Assembly (NCBI RefSeq): GCF_000003605.2
Contig: NW_003134283.1
Location: 38,968-102,967, forward strand
DNA length: 64,000 nt
Direction: 5' to 3'
Source of the DNA: Saccoglossus kowalevskii
Taxonomy: Eukaryota > Hemichordata > Enteropneusta > Harrimaniidae
Positions 11,219 to 24,312 of the stretch are shown in pieces. The position numbers and the translations under genes were made by a program. A model generated the notes under the pieces. The model was not told the origin of the DNA and ran no database searches. It worked only from the letters and a program-made list of their open reading frames with translations. Each line of letters opens with the position of its first letter. Within the stretch, counting starts at the first letter, position 1.

Positions 11219-12156
11219 CGCGATTTTCCACTATAAATGATTGACATCACAGTAAGAAAGAATGCAGGAACGTTGTTTTATATGTTTTACATGTGTTTGA
11301 TGAAAAAAAATTCAACAGATCGTTTACTGAGGGAGTCTCCCATGCAAGTACTAACCACGCCCGTTTGTGCTTTACTTTAAACATTTGTCGGTGACCTAAC
11401 CACATAGCTACAAGGATTATTTGAAATTAAGCCGATTTTGCGGCTATTTCATGTTTTTGCATGTTTTAAAATCGATATCGCTGGCACAAGTAACTTCTAG
11501 AATTGACCTATGACCTCTATATACTTGGAGTTACAGTACGGTAATTTAAACAGTATTTAAAAAAAATATTTATTCACATTTTCGAAACTTTTAACTAAGA
11601 GACTTGTTAATATGATATCACAGGTACCAATTCCGAATGAAACTACCAACTTTACAATCGCTTTTTACAACTTTGTAACCATTTTTTGTCGATTTTTCGA
11701 TTGGCTGTTGTGATAATCTGCCTATATATGAGGCATTATCGATACATATACTTAATGTTTTCAACATTTAACTGCGGGGTTGTCATTACAATGACGTAGG
11801 ATAAATATACAAGCTTCTTCGCCAACATTTCGTTCGTTTTTTCAACTTTGCACCCTGTTTTCTAACAGTTTACAGTCAGCTCATGTGAACTACTATAGGC
11901 AGCTTTCAACTGATTTTATTAAATTTGTCGACTTTACAACTGCGCGTTTCTATATGCCAACAACTTAGGTCATACATACGAATACATCTACCAACTTTGT
12001 AATAACTTTGCACAAATTTGCAATCACTTTAAACAACTTTGAACGGTGTGTTAATAGCTTAAAACCCACTACGTGCCGACGACATAAACAACTTGTTCTT
12101 GAAAATTAGAAGGATTTTGAAAACTTTTTATTAAATTAAAATAGTTACAACAATTC
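11219..12156 (+). repeat. Monomer 13 (family F)
   Basis: CAGATCG, GATTTTGCGG, CACAAGTAAC and CTCTATATAC match unit 38. The 3' half (AACTAAGAG, TGACGTAGG, GAACTACTATAGG, CACAAATTTGC) is shared with unit 14. Confidence 0.95.
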
Positions 12157-13094
12157 CGCGATTTTCCGCTATAAATAATTGACATCACAGTAAGAAAGAA
12201 TGCAGGAACGTTGTTTTTATATGTTTTACATGTGTGTGATGAAAAAAAAATTCAACAGCTCGTTTACTGAGGGAGTCTCCCATGCAAGTACTAACCAGGC
12301 CCGATTGGGCTTTACTTTAAACATTTGTCGGTGACCTAACCACATAGCTACAAGGATTATTTTAAATTAAGCCGAATTGGCCGCTATTTCATGTTTTTCC
12401 ATGTTTTAAAATCGATATTGCTGGCACATGTAACTTCTAGAATTGACCTATGACCTCGACATACTTGGAGTAACAGTACGGTAATTTAACAGTTTTTAAC
12501 AAAAATATTTATTCACATTTTCGAACTTTTAACTAAGAGACTTGTTAATATGATATCACAGGTACCAATTCCGAATGAAACTACCAACTTTACAATCGCT
12601 TTTTACAACTTTGTAACCATTTTTTGTCGATTTTTCGATTGGCTGTTGTGATAATCTGCCTATATATGAGGCATTATCGATACATATACTTAATGTTTTC
12701 AACATTTAACTGCGGGGTTGTCATTACAATGACGTAGGATAAATATACAAGCTTCTTCGCCAACATTTCGTTCGTTTTTTCAACTTTGCACCCTGTTTTC
12801 TAACAGTTTACAGTCAGCTCATGTGAACTACTATAGGCAGCTTTCAACTGATTTTATTAAATTTGTCGACTTTACAACTGCGCGTTTCTATATGCCAACA
12901 ACTTAGGTCATACATACGAATACATCTACCAACTTTGTAATAACTTTGCACAAATTTGCAATCACTTTAAACAACTTTGAACGGTGTGTTAACAGCTTAA
13001 AACCCACTACGTGCCGACGACATAAACAACTTGTTCTTGAAAATTAGAAAGATTTTGAAAACTTTTTATTAAATTAAAATAGTTACAACAATTC
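12157..13094 (+). repeat. Monomer 14 (E/B, 3' half copied with unit 13)
   Basis: Opens CCGCTATAAATAATTG and has TTTTTCCATG and CTCGACATAC. From AACTAAGAG onward it is essentially identical to unit 13, consistent with conversion or exchange over half a monomer. Confidence 0.95.
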
Positions 13095-14033
13095 CGCGAT
13101 TTGCCGCTATAAATGATTGACATCACAGTAAGAAAGAAAGAATGCAGGAACGTTGTTTTATATGTTTTACATGTGTGTGATGAAAAAAAATTCAACAGCT
13201 TGTTTACTGAGGGAGTCTCCCATGCAAGGACTAACCAGGCCCGATTGAGCTTTACTTTAAACATTTGTCGGTGACCTTACCGCATAGCTGCAAGGATTAT
13301 TTGAAACTAAGCCGAATTGGCGGCTATTTCATGATTTTGCATGTTTTAAAATCGATATTGCTGGCACAGGTAACTTCTAGAATTCATCTATGACCTCTAC
13401 ATACTTGGAGTAACAGTACGGTAATTTAACAGTTTTTAACAAAAATATTTATTCATATTTTCGAACTTTTAACTATGAGACTTGTTAATATGATATCACA
13501 GGTACCAATTCCGAATGAAACTACCAACTTTACAATCGCTTTTCACAACTTTGTAACTAATTATTGTCGATTTTCAGTTGGCTGTTGTGATAATCTGCTT
13601 ATATGTGAGGCATCATCGATACATTTACTTAATGTTTTCAACATTTAACTGCGGGGTTGTCATTACAATGACTTAGAATAAATATACAAGCTTCTTCGCC
13701 AACATTTCGTTCGTTTTTTCAACTTTGCACACTGTTTTCTAACAGTTTACAGTCAGCTCATGTGAACTTCTATAGGCAGCTTTCAACTGATTTTATTAAA
13801 TTTGTCGACTTTACAACTGCGCGTTTCTATATGCCAACAACTTAGGTCATACTTACGAATACATCTACCAACTTTGTAATAAATTTGCACAACTTTGCAA
13901 TCACTTTAAACAACTTTGAACGGTGTGTTAATAGCTTAAAACCCACTACGTGCCGACGACATAAACAACTTGTTCTTGAAAATTAGAAGGATTTTGAAAA
14001 CTTTTTATTAAATTAAAATAGTTACAACAATTC
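13095..14033 (+). repeat. Monomer 15 (family E)
   Basis: TTTGCCGC opening and a 4 bp AAAG tandem gain (GTAAGAAAGAAAG, about 13129-13141). GAATTCATC and GAAACTAAG are shared with unit 18. Private TATGTGAGGCATCATCG. Confidence 0.95.
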
Positions 14034-14966
14034 CGCGATTTTCCGCTATAAATAATTGACATCACAATAAGAAAGAATGCAGGAACGTTGTTTTATATGT
14101 TTTACATGTGTGTGATGAAAAAAAATTCAACAGCTTGTTTACTGAGGGATTCTCCCATGCAAGGACTAACCACGCCCGATTGTGCTTTACTTTAAACATT
14201 TGTCGGTGACCTTACCGCATAGCTGCAAGGATTATTTAAATAGCCGAATTGGCCGCTATTTCATCTTTTTGCATGTTTTAAAATCGATATTGCTGGCACA
14301 GGTAACTTCTAGAATTGACCTATGACCTCTACATACTTGGAGTAACAGTACTGTAATTTAACAGTTTTTAACAAAAATATTTATTCACATTTTCGAACTT
14401 TTAACTATGAGACTTGTTAATATGATATCACAGGTACCAATTCCGAATGAAACTACCAACTTTACAATCGCTTTTCACAACTTTGTAACCTTTTTTGTCG
14501 ATTTTTCGATTGGCTGTTGTGATAATCTGCTTATATATGAGGCATTATCGATACATATACTTAATGTTTTCAACATTTAACTGCGGGGTTGTCATTACAA
14601 TGACTTAGGATAAATCTAGAAGCATCTTCGCCAACATTTCGTTCGTTTTTTTCAACTTTGCACCCTGTTTTCTAACAGTTTACAGTCAGCTCATGTGAAC
14701 ATCTATAGGCAGCTTTCAACTGATTTTATTAAATTTGTCGACTTTGCAACTGCGCATTTCTTTATGCCAACAACTTAGGTCATACAAACGAATACATCTA
14801 CCAACTTTGTAATAACTTTGCACAACTTTGCAATCACTTTAAACAACTTTGAACGGTGTGTTAATAGCTTAAAACCCACTACGTGCCGACGACATAAACA
14901 ACTTGTTCTTGAAAATTAGAAGGATTTTGAAAACTTTTTATTAAATTAAAATAGTTACAACAATTC
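14034..14966 (+). repeat. Monomer 16 (family B)
   Basis: ATTTAAATAGCCG, GGCCGCT, CATCTTTTTGC and GTACTGTAA match unit 50. From about 14741 it carries TTTGCAACTGCGC, TTTCTTTATGCC and CATACAAACG, which match unit 42 at 39393. Confidence 0.95.
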
Positions 14967-14986
14967 CGCGATTTTCCGCGATTTTC
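14967..14986. repeat. 10 bp tandem duplication
   Basis: CGCGATTTTC is present twice in direct succession (14967-14976 and 14977-14986). No other unit in the window has this, and unit 43, its otherwise close twin, lacks it. The event therefore postdates the copying between 17 and 43, or was lost in 43. Confidence 0.9.
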
Positions 14987-15754
14987 CGCTATAAATAATT
15001 GACATCACAGTAAGAAAGAATGCAGGAACGTTGTTTTATATGTTTTACATGTGTGTGATGAAAAAAAAATCAACAGCTTGTTTACTGAGGGAGTCTCCCA
15101 TGCAAGTACTAACCACGCACGATTGTGCTTTACTTTAAAAATTTTTCAGTATACTAACCACACAGGTGCATCAATTATTTGAATTTAAGCCGATTTGACG
15201 GCTATTTCATGTTTTTGCATGTTTTAAAATCAATATCGCTGGCACAGGTAACTTCTAGAATTGACCTATGACCTCTACATACTTGGAGTAACAGTACGGT
15301 AATTTAACAGTATTTAACAAAACTATTTATTCACATTTTCGAACTTTTAACTATGAGACTTGTTAATATGATATCACAGGTACCAATTCCGAATGAAACT
15401 ACCAACTTTACCATCGCTTTTCACAACTTTGTAACTATTATTTGTCGTTTTTTCGGTTGGCTGTTGTGATAATCTGCTTATATATGAGGCATTATCGATA
15501 CATATACTTAATGTTTTCAACATTTAACTGCGGGGTTGTCATTACAATGACTTAGGATAAATCTACAAGCATCTTCGCCAACATTTCGTTCGTTTTTTTC
15601 AACTTTGCACCCTGTTTTCTAACAGTTTACAGTCAGCTCATGTGAACATCTATAGGCAGCTTTCAACTGATTTTATTAAATTTGTCGACTTTACAACTGC
15701 GCGTTTCTATATGCCAACAACTTAGGTCATACATACGAATACATCTACCAACTT

Positions 15755-15778
15755 TGTAATAACTTTAAACAACTTTGA
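15755..15778. repeat. 21 bp deletion junction in the subrepeat triplet
   Basis: The sequence reads TAATAACTTTAAACAACTTTG where other units have an additional GCACAACTTTGCAATCACTTT-type step. Exactly one 21 bp period is missing, as expected for slippage between AACTTT repeats. Confidence 0.85.
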
Positions 15779-15892
15779 ACGGTGTGTTAATAGCTTAAAA
15801 CTCACTACGTGCCGACGACATAAACAACTTGTTCTTGAAAATTAGAAGGATTTTGAAAACTTTTTATTAAATTAAAATAGTTACAACAATTC

Positions 15893-16829
15893 CGCGATTT
15901 TCCGCTATAAAAAATTGACATCACAGTAAGAAAGAATGCAGGAACGTTGTTTTATATGTTTTACATGTGTGTGATGAAAAAGAAATTCAACAGCTTGTTT
16001 ACTGAGGGAGTCTCACATGCAAGTACTAACCAGGCCCGATTGTGCTTTACTTTAAACATTTGTCGGTGACCTAACCACATAGCTGCAAGGATTATTTGAA
16101 ACTAAGCCGAATTGGCGGCTATTTCATGGTTTTGCATGTTTTAAAATCGATATTGCTGGCACAGGTAACTTCTAGAATTCATCTATGACCTCTACATACT
16201 TGGAGTAACAGTACGGTAATTTAACAGTTTTTAACAAAAATATTTATTCACATTTTCGAACTTTTAACTATGAGACTTGTTAATATGATATCACAGGTAC
16301 CAATTCCGAATGAAACTACCAACTTTACAATCGCTTTTCACAACTTTGTAACTAATTATTGACGATTTTAAGTTGGCTGTTGTGATAATCTGCTTATATA
16401 TGAGGCATTATCGATACATTTACTTAATGTTTTCAACATTTAACTGCGGGGTTGTTATTACAATGACTTAGGATAAATATACAAGCTTCTGCGCCAACAT
16501 TTCTTTCGTTTCTTCAACTTTGCACACTGTTATCTAACAGTTTACAGTCAGCTCATGTAAACATCTATAGGCAGCTTCCAACTGATTTTATTAAATTTGT
16601 CGACTTTACAACTGCGCGTTTCTATATGCCAACAACTTAGGTCATACATACAAATACATCTACCAACTTTGTAATAACTTTGCACAATTTTGCAATCACT
16701 TTAAACAACTTTGAACGGTGTGTTAACAGCTTAAAACCCCACTACGTGCCGACGACATAAACAACTTGTTCTTGAAAATTAGAAGGATTTTGAAAACTTT
16801 TTATTAAATTAAAATAGTTACAACAATTC
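15893..16829 (+). repeat. Monomer 18 (family E)
   Basis: GAATTCATC, GAAACTAAG and ACTAATTATTG link it to unit 15. The 3' half (TTGTTATT, CTTCTGCGCC, TTTCTTTCG) is shared with unit 19. One extra C in AAACCCCAC near 16737. Confidence 0.95.
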
Positions 16830-17764
16830 CGCGATTTTCCACTATAAATGATTGACATCACAGTAAGAAAGAATGCAGGAACGTTGTTTTATATGTTTTA
16901 CATGTGTGTGATGAAAAAAAATTCAACAGCTCGATTACTGAGGGAGTCTCACATGCAAGTACTTACCACGCCCGATTGTGCTTTACTTTAAACATTTGTC
17001 GGTGACCTAACCACACAGCTGCATGGATTATTTGAAATTAAGCCGATTTGGCGGCTATTTCATGTTTTTGCATGTTTTAAAATCGATATCGCTGGCACAG
17101 GTAACTTCTAGAATTGACCTGTGACCTTTACATACTTGGAGTTACAGTACGGTAAATTAACAGTATTTAAACAAATATTTATAGACATTTTCGAACTTTT
17201 AACTATGAGACTTGTTAATATGATATCACAGGTACCAATTCCGAATGAAACTACCAACTTTACAATCGGTTTTCACAACTTTGTAACCATTTTTTGTCGA
17301 TTTTTCGGTTGGCTGTTGTGATAATCTGCTTATATATGAGGCATTATCGATACATTTACTTAATGTTTTCAACATTTAACTGCGGGGTTGTTATTACAAT
17401 GACTTAGGATAAATATACAAGCTTCTGCGCCAACATTTCTTTCGTTTCTTCAACTTTGCACACTGTTTTCTAACAGTTTACAGTCTGCTCATGTGAACAT
17501 CTATAGGCAGCTGTCAACTGATTTTATCAAATTTGTCGACTTTACAACTGTGCGTTTCTATATGCCAACAACTTAGGTCATACATACGAATACATCTACC
17601 AACTTTGTAATAACTTTGCACAACTTTGCAATCACTTTAAACAACTTTGAACGGTGTGTTAACAGCTTAAAACCCACTACGTGCCGACGACATAAACAAC
17701 TTGTTCTTGAAAATTAGAAGGATTTTGAAAACTTTTTATTAAATTAAAATAGTTACAACAATTC
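16830..17764 (+). repeat. Monomer 19 (D/A mosaic, with 66-codon open frame)
   Basis: GAGTTACAG and TTTAAACAAATATTTATAGAC as in unit 5 open the frame at 17121-17321. The 3' half combines unit 18 markers with GCTGTCAAC and ACTGTGCG of unit 5. Confidence 0.95.
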
Positions 17765-18701
17765 CGCGATTTTCCACTATAAGTGATTGACATCACAGTA
17801 AGAAAAAATGCAGGAACGTTGTTTTATATGTTTTACATGTGTGTGATGAAAATAAATTCAACAGCTTGTTTACTGAGGGAGTCTCCCATGCAAGTACTAA
17901 CCACGCACGATTGTGCTTTACTTTAAACATTTGTCGGTATCCTAACCACACAGGTGCATCAATTATTTGAATTTAAGCCGATTTGGCGGCTATTTCATGT
18001 TTTTGCATGTTATAAAATCGATATCGCTGGCACAGGTAACTTCTAGAATTGACCTATGACCTCTACATACTTGGAGTAACAGTACGGTAATTTAACAGTA
18101 TTTAAAAAAAAACAATTATTCACATTTTCGAACTTTTAACTATGAGACTTGTTAATATGATATCATAGGTACCAATTCCGAATGAAACTACCAACTTTAC
18201 AATCGCTTTTCACAACTTTGTAACTAATTTTTGTCGATTTTTCGGTTGGCTGTTTTGATAATCTGCTTATATATGAGGCATTATCGATACATTTACTTAA
18301 TGTTTTCAACATTTAACTGCGGGGTTGTCATTACAATGACTTAGGATAAATATACAAGCTTCTTCGCCAACATTTCGTTCGTTTTTTCAACTTTGCACAC
18401 TGTTTTCTACCAGTTTACAGTCAGCTCACGTGAACATCTATAGGCAGCTTCCAACTGAATTTATTAAATTTGTCGACTTTACAACTGCGCGTTTCTATAT
18501 GCCAACAACTTAGGTCATACATACGAATACATCTACCAACTTTGTAATAACTTTGCACAACTTTGCAATCACTTTAAACAACTTTGAACGGTGTGTTAAC
18601 AGCTTAAAACCCACTACCTGCCGACGACATAAACAACTTGTTCTTGAAAATTAGAAGGATTTTGAAAACTTTTTATTAAATTAAAATAGTTACAACAATT
18701 C
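17765..18701 (+). repeat. Monomer 20 (family C)
   Basis: AGAAAAAATGC, GAAAATAAATTC, CGCACG, TATCCTAACC. CTGTTTTGATAATC, CTACCAGTTTAC and CTCACGTG in the 3' half are shared with unit 21. Confidence 0.95.
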
Positions 18702-19638
18702 CGCGATTTTCCACTATAAATGATTGACATCACAGTAAGAAAAAAATGCAGGAACGTTGTTTTATATGTTTTACATGTGTGTGATGAAAATAAATTCAAC
18801 AGCTTGTTTACTGAGGGAGTCTCCCATGCAAGTACTAACCACGCACGATTGTGCTTTACTTTAAACATTTGTCGGTATCCTAACCACACAGGTGCATCAA
18901 TTATTTAAATTTAAGCCGATTTGGCGGCTATTTCATGATTTTGCATGTTTTAAAATCGATATAGCTGGCACAGGTAACTTCTAGAATTGGCCTATGACCT
19001 CTACATACTTGGAGTAACAGTACGGTAATTTAACAGTATTTAACAAAACAATTTATTCACATTTTCGAACTTTTAACTATGAGACTTGTTAATATGATAT
19101 CACAGGTACCAATTCCGACTGAAACTACCAACTTTACAATCGCTTTTCACAACTTTGTAACTAATTTTTGTCGATTTTTCGGTTGGCTGTTTTGATAATC
19201 TGCTTATATATGAGGCATTATCGATACATTTACTTAGTGTTTTCAACATTTAACTGCGGGGTTGTCATTACAATGACTTAGGATAAATATACAAGCTTCT
19301 TCGCCAACATTTCGTTCGTTTTTTCAACTTTGCACACTGTTTTCTACCAGTTTACAGTCAGCTCACGTGAACATCTATAGGCAGCTTTCAACTGATTTTA
19401 TTAAAATTGTATACTTTACAACTGCGCGTTTCTATATGCCAACAACTTAGGTCATACATACGAATACATCTACCAACTTTGTAATAACTTTGCACAACTT
19501 TGCAATCACTTTAAACAACTTTGAACGGTGTGTTAACAGCTTAAAACCCACTACGTGCCGACGACATAAACAACTTGTTCTTGAAAATTAGAAGGATTTT
19601 GAAAACTTTTTATTAAATTAAAATAGTTACAACAATTC
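18702..19638 (+). repeat. Monomer 21 (family C)
   Basis: The 5' half (CATCAATTATTTAAATTT) matches unit 22 and the 3' half matches unit 20, another half-offset duplication. Overlapping opposite-strand frames at 18614-18889 (minus) and 18720-18908 (plus) are by-products. Confidence 0.95.
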
Positions 19639-20574
19639 CGCGATTTTCCACTATAAATGATTGACATCACAGTAAGAAAAAATGCAGGAACGTTGTTTTA
19701 TATGTTTTACATGTGTGTGATGAAAATAAATTCAACAGCTTGTTTACTGAGGGAGTCTCCCATGCAAGTACTAACCACGCACGATTGTGCTTTACTTTAA
19801 ACATTTGTCGGTATCCTAACCACACAGGTGCATCAATTATTTAAATTTAAGCCGATTTGGCGGCTATTTCATGTTTTTGCATGTTTTAAAATCGATATCG
19901 CTGGCACAGGTAACTTCTAGAATTGACCTATGACCTCTACATACTTGGAGTAACAGTACGGTAATTTAACAGTATTTAACAAAACTATTTATTCACATTT
20001 TCGAACTTTTAACTATGAGACTTGTTAATATGATATCACAGGTACCAATTCCGACTGAAACTACCAACTTTACAATCGCTTTTCACAACTTTGTAACTAA
20101 TTTTTGTCGATTTTTCGGTTGGCTGTTGTGATAATCTGCTTATATATGAGGCATTATCGACACATTTACTTAATGTTTTCAACATTTAACTGCGGGGTTG
20201 TCATTACAATGACTTAGGATAAATATACAAGCTTCTTCGCCAAAATTTCGTTCGTTTTTTAAATTTTGCACACTGTTTTCTAACAGTTTACAGTCAGCTC
20301 ATGTGAACATCTATAGGCAGCTTTCAACTGATTTTATTAAAATTGTCGACTTTACAACTGCGCGTTTCTATATGCCAACAACTTAGGTCATACATACGAA
20401 TACATCTACCAACTTTGTAATAACTTTGCACAACTTTGCAATCACTTTAAACAACTTTGAACGGTGTGTTAACAGCTTAAAACCCACTACGTGCCGACGA
20501 CATAAACAACTTGTTCTTGAAAATTAGAAGGATTTTGAAAACTTTTCACAAAATTAAAATAGTTACAACAATTC
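19639..20574 (+). repeat. Monomer 22 (family C)
   Basis: A typical C unit with CCGACTG and TTATCGACAC. The terminal tract reads ACTTTTCACAAAATT instead of ACTTTTTATTAAATT (about 20541-20555), a rare change inside the conserved block. Confidence 0.95.
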
Positions 20575-21510
20575 CGCGATTTTCCACTATAAATGATTGA
20601 CATCACAGTAAGAAAGAATGCAGGAACGTTGTTTTATATGTTTTACATGTGTGTGATGAAAAAAAATTCAACAGCTCGCTTACTGAGGGAGTCTCACATG
20701 CAAGTACTAACCACACCCGATTGTGCTTTACTTTAAACATTTGTCGGTGACCTAACCACACAGCTGCACGGATTATATGAAATTAAGCCGATTTGGCGGT
20801 TATTTCATGTTTGTGCATGTTTTAAAATCGATATCGCTGGCACAGGTAACTTCTAGAATTGACCTATGACCTCTACATACTTGGAGTAAGAGTACGGTAA
20901 TTTAACAGTATTTAAAAAAAACAATTATTCACATTTTCGAACTTTTAACTATGAGACTTGTTAATATGATATCACAGGTAATAATTCCGAATGAAACTAC
21001 CAACTTTACAATCGCTTTTCACAACTTTGTAACTAATTTTTGTCGATTTTTCGGTTGGCTGTTGTGATAATCTGCTTATATATGAGGCATTATCGACACA
21101 TTTACTTAATGTTTTCAACATTTAACTGCGGGGTTGTCATTACAATGACTTAGGATAAATATACAAGCTTCTTCGCCAACATTTCGTTCGTTTTTTCAAC
21201 TTTGCACACTGTTTTCTAACAGTTTAAAGTCAGCTCATGTGAACATCTATAGGCAGCTTTCAACTGATTTTATTAAAATTGTCGACTTTACAACTGCGCG
21301 TTTCTATATGCCAACAACTTAGGTCATACATACGAATACATCTACCAACTTTGTAATAACTTTGCACAACTTTGCAATCACTTTAAACAACTTTGAACGG
21401 TGTGTTAACAGCTTAAAACCCACTACGTGCCGACGACATAAACAACTTGTTCTTGAAAATTAGAAGGATTTTGAAAACTTTTTATTAAATTAAAATAGTT
21501 ACAACAATTC
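20575..21510 (+). repeat. Monomer 23 (family D)
   Basis: CTCGCTTAC, TCTCACATG, GTTTGTGCATG, GAGTAAGAG. The usual GGTACC is lost (GGTAATAATTCC near 20978). TTAAAAAAAACAATTATTC is a variant of the A-rich spacer also seen in units 20, 34 and 61. Confidence 0.95.
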
Positions 21511-22446
21511 CGCGATTTTCCACTATAAATGATTGACATCACAGTAAGAAAGAATGCAGGAACGTTGTTTTATATGTTTTACATGTGTGTGATGAAAAAA
21601 AATTCAACAGCTCGATTACTGAGGGAGTCTCACATGCAAGTACTAACCACGCCCGATTGTGCTTTACTTTAAACATTTGTCGGTGACCTAACCACACAGC
21701 TGCATGGATTATATGAAATTAAGCCGATTTGGCGGCTATTTCATGTTTGTGCATGTTTTAAAATCGATATCGCTGGCACAGGTAACTTCTAGAATTGACC
21801 TATGACCTCTACATACTTGGAGTAACAGTACGGTAATTTAACAGTATTTAACAAAACTATTTATTCACATTTTCGAACTTTTAACTATGAGACTTGTTAA
21901 TATGATATCACAGGTACCAATTCCGACTGAAACTACCAACTTTACAATCGCTTTTCACAACTTTGTAACTAATTTTTGTCGATTTTTCGGTTGGCTGTTG
22001 TGATAATCTGCTTATATATGAGGCATTATCGACACATTTACTTAATGTTTTCAACATTTAACTGCGGGGTTGTCATTACAATGACTTAGGATAAATATAC
22101 AAGCTTCTTCGCCAACATTTCGTTCGTTTTTTCAACTTTGCACACTGTTTTCTAACAGTTTACAGTCAGCTCATGTGAACATCTATAGGCAGCTTTCAAC
22201 TGATTTTATTAAAATTGTCGACTTTACAACTGCGCGTTTCTATATGCCAACAACTTAGGTTATACATACGAATACATCTACCAACTTTGTAATAACTTTG
22301 CACAACTTTGCAATCACATTAAACAACTTTGAACGGTGTGTTAACAGCTTAAAACCCACTACGTGCCGACGACATAAACAACTTGTTCTTGAAAATTAGA
22401 AGGATTTTGAAAACGTTTTATTAAATTAAAATAGTTACAACAATTC
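21511..22446 (+). repeat. Monomer 24 (D 5' half, C 3' half)
   Basis: D markers, then AAAACTATTT, CCGACTG and TTATCGACAC. Private GGTTATAC, AATCACATT and AAAACGTTTTA. Confidence 0.95.
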
Positions 22447-23379
22447 CGCGATTTTCCACTATAAATGATTGACATCACAGAAAGAAAGAATGCAGGAACG
22501 TTGTTTTATAGGTTTTACATGTGTGTGATGAAAAAAAATTCAACAGCTTGTTTACTGAGGGAGTCTCCCATGCACGTACTAACCACGCCCGATTGTGCTT
22601 TACTTTAAACATTTGTCGGTGACCTAACCACACAGGTGCATGGATTATTTGAAATTAAGCCGAATTGGTGGCTATTTCATGTTTTTGGAAGTTTTAAAAT
22701 CGATATCGCTGGCACAGGTAACTTCTAGAATTGACCTATGACCTCTACATACTTGGAGTTACAGTACGGTAATTTAACAGTATTTAAACAAATATTTATT
22801 CACATTTTCGAACTTTTAACTATGAGACTTGTTAATATGATATGACAGGTACCTATTCCGAATGAAACTACCAACTTTACAATCGCTTTTCACAACTTTG
22901 TAACCATTTTTTGTCGCTTTTCGGTTGGCTGTTGTGATAATCTGCTTATATATGAGGCATTATCGATACATTTACTTAATGTTTTCAACATTTAACTGCG
23001 GGGTTGTCATTACAATGACTTAGGATAAATATACAAGCTTCTTCGTCAACATTTCGTTCGTTTTTCAACTTTGCACCCTGTTTTCTAATAGTTTACAGTC
23101 AGCTCATGTGAACATCTATAGGCAGCTTTCAACTGATTTTATCAAATTTGTCGACTTTACAACTGCGCGTTTCTATATGCCAACAACTTAGGTCATACAT
23201 ACGAATACATCTACCAACTTTGTAATAACTTTGCACAACTTTGCAATCACTTTAAACAACTTTGAACGGCGTGTTAACAGCTTAAAACCCAGTACGTGCC
23301 GACGACATAAACAACTTGTTCTTGAAAATTAGAAGGATTTTGAAAACTTTTTATTAAATTAAAATAGTTACAACAATTC
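22447..23379 (+). repeat. Monomer 25 (family A, frame broken)
   Basis: The first family A unit from the left: GGTGGCT, TTTGGAAG, GAGTTACAG. One T is missing in TGTCGCTTTTCGG (near 22916), which breaks the 66-codon frame, and GATATGACAGGTACC alters the EcoRV-like site. Confidence 0.95.
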
Positions 23380-24312
23380 CGCGATTTTCCACTATAAATG
23401 ATTGACATCACTGTAAGAAAGAATGCAGGAACGTTGTTTTATATGTTTTACATGTGTGTGATGAAAAAAATTCAACAGCTTGTTTACTGAGGAGTCTCCC
23501 ATGCAAGTACTAAACACGCCCGATTGTGCTTTACTTTAAACATTTGTCGGTGACCTAACCACACGGCTGCATGGATTATTTAAAATTAAGCCGATTTGGC
23601 GGCTATTTTATGTTTTTGCATGTTTTAAAATCGATATGGCTGGCACAGGTAACTTCTAGAATTGACGTATGACCTCTAAATACTTGGAGCAACAGTACGG
23701 TAATTTAACAGTATTGAAAAAAATATTTATTCACATTTTCGAACTTTTAACTACGAGACTTGTTAATATGAAATCACCGGAACCAAATCCGAATGAAACT
23801 ACCAACTTTACAATCGCTTTTCACAACTTTGTAACTAATTTTTGTCGATTTTTCGGTTGGCTGTTGTGATAATCTGCTTATATATGAGGCATTATCGATA
23901 CATTTACTTAATGTTTTCAACATTTAACTGCGGGGTTCTCATTACAATGACTTAGGATAAATATACAAGCTTCTTCGCCAACATTTCGTTCGTTTTGTCA
24001 ACTTTGCACCCTGTTTTCTAACAGTTTACAGTCAGCTCATGTGAACATCTATAGGCAGCTTTCAACTGATTTTATCAAATTTGTCGACTTTACAACTGCG
24101 CATTTCTATATGCCAACAACTTAGGTCATACATACAAATACATCTACCAACTTTGTAATAATTTTGCACAACTTTGCAATCACTTTAAACAACTTTGAAC
24201 GGTGTGTTAACAGCTTAAAACCCACTACGTGCCGACGACATAAACAACTTGTTCTTGAAAATTAGAAGGATTTTGAAAACTTTTTATTAAATTAAAATAG
24301 TTACAACAATTC
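23380..24312 (+). repeat. Monomer 26 (family G, with a 66-codon open frame)
   Basis: AAACACG, ACACGGCTG, GACGTATG and GAGGAGTC match unit 1, 23379 bp upstream. The frame at 23669-23869 is opened by GAGCAACAG plus TATTGAAAAAAATATT, different changes from those in family A. Several substitutions cluster at 23750-23790. Confidence 0.95.

Larger units (their letters stand above)
14967..15892 (+). repeat. Monomer 17 (C-like, twin of unit 43)
   Basis: AAAATTTTTCAGTATAC, GATTTGACGG, AATCAATATCG, TACCATCG and CTATTATTTGTCG occur together only here and in unit 43. The unit also has a 10 bp duplication at its start and a 21 bp deletion near its end. Confidence 0.95.

Noticed and set aside
13007-13264. 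Minus-strand open frame of 85 codons, with relatives at 18614-18889, 26548-26739, 48317-48559 and 60850-61092
   Set aside because: The frame crosses the monomer boundary in the conserved block and opens or closes with poly-A length and single indels. There is no sign of codon constraint.
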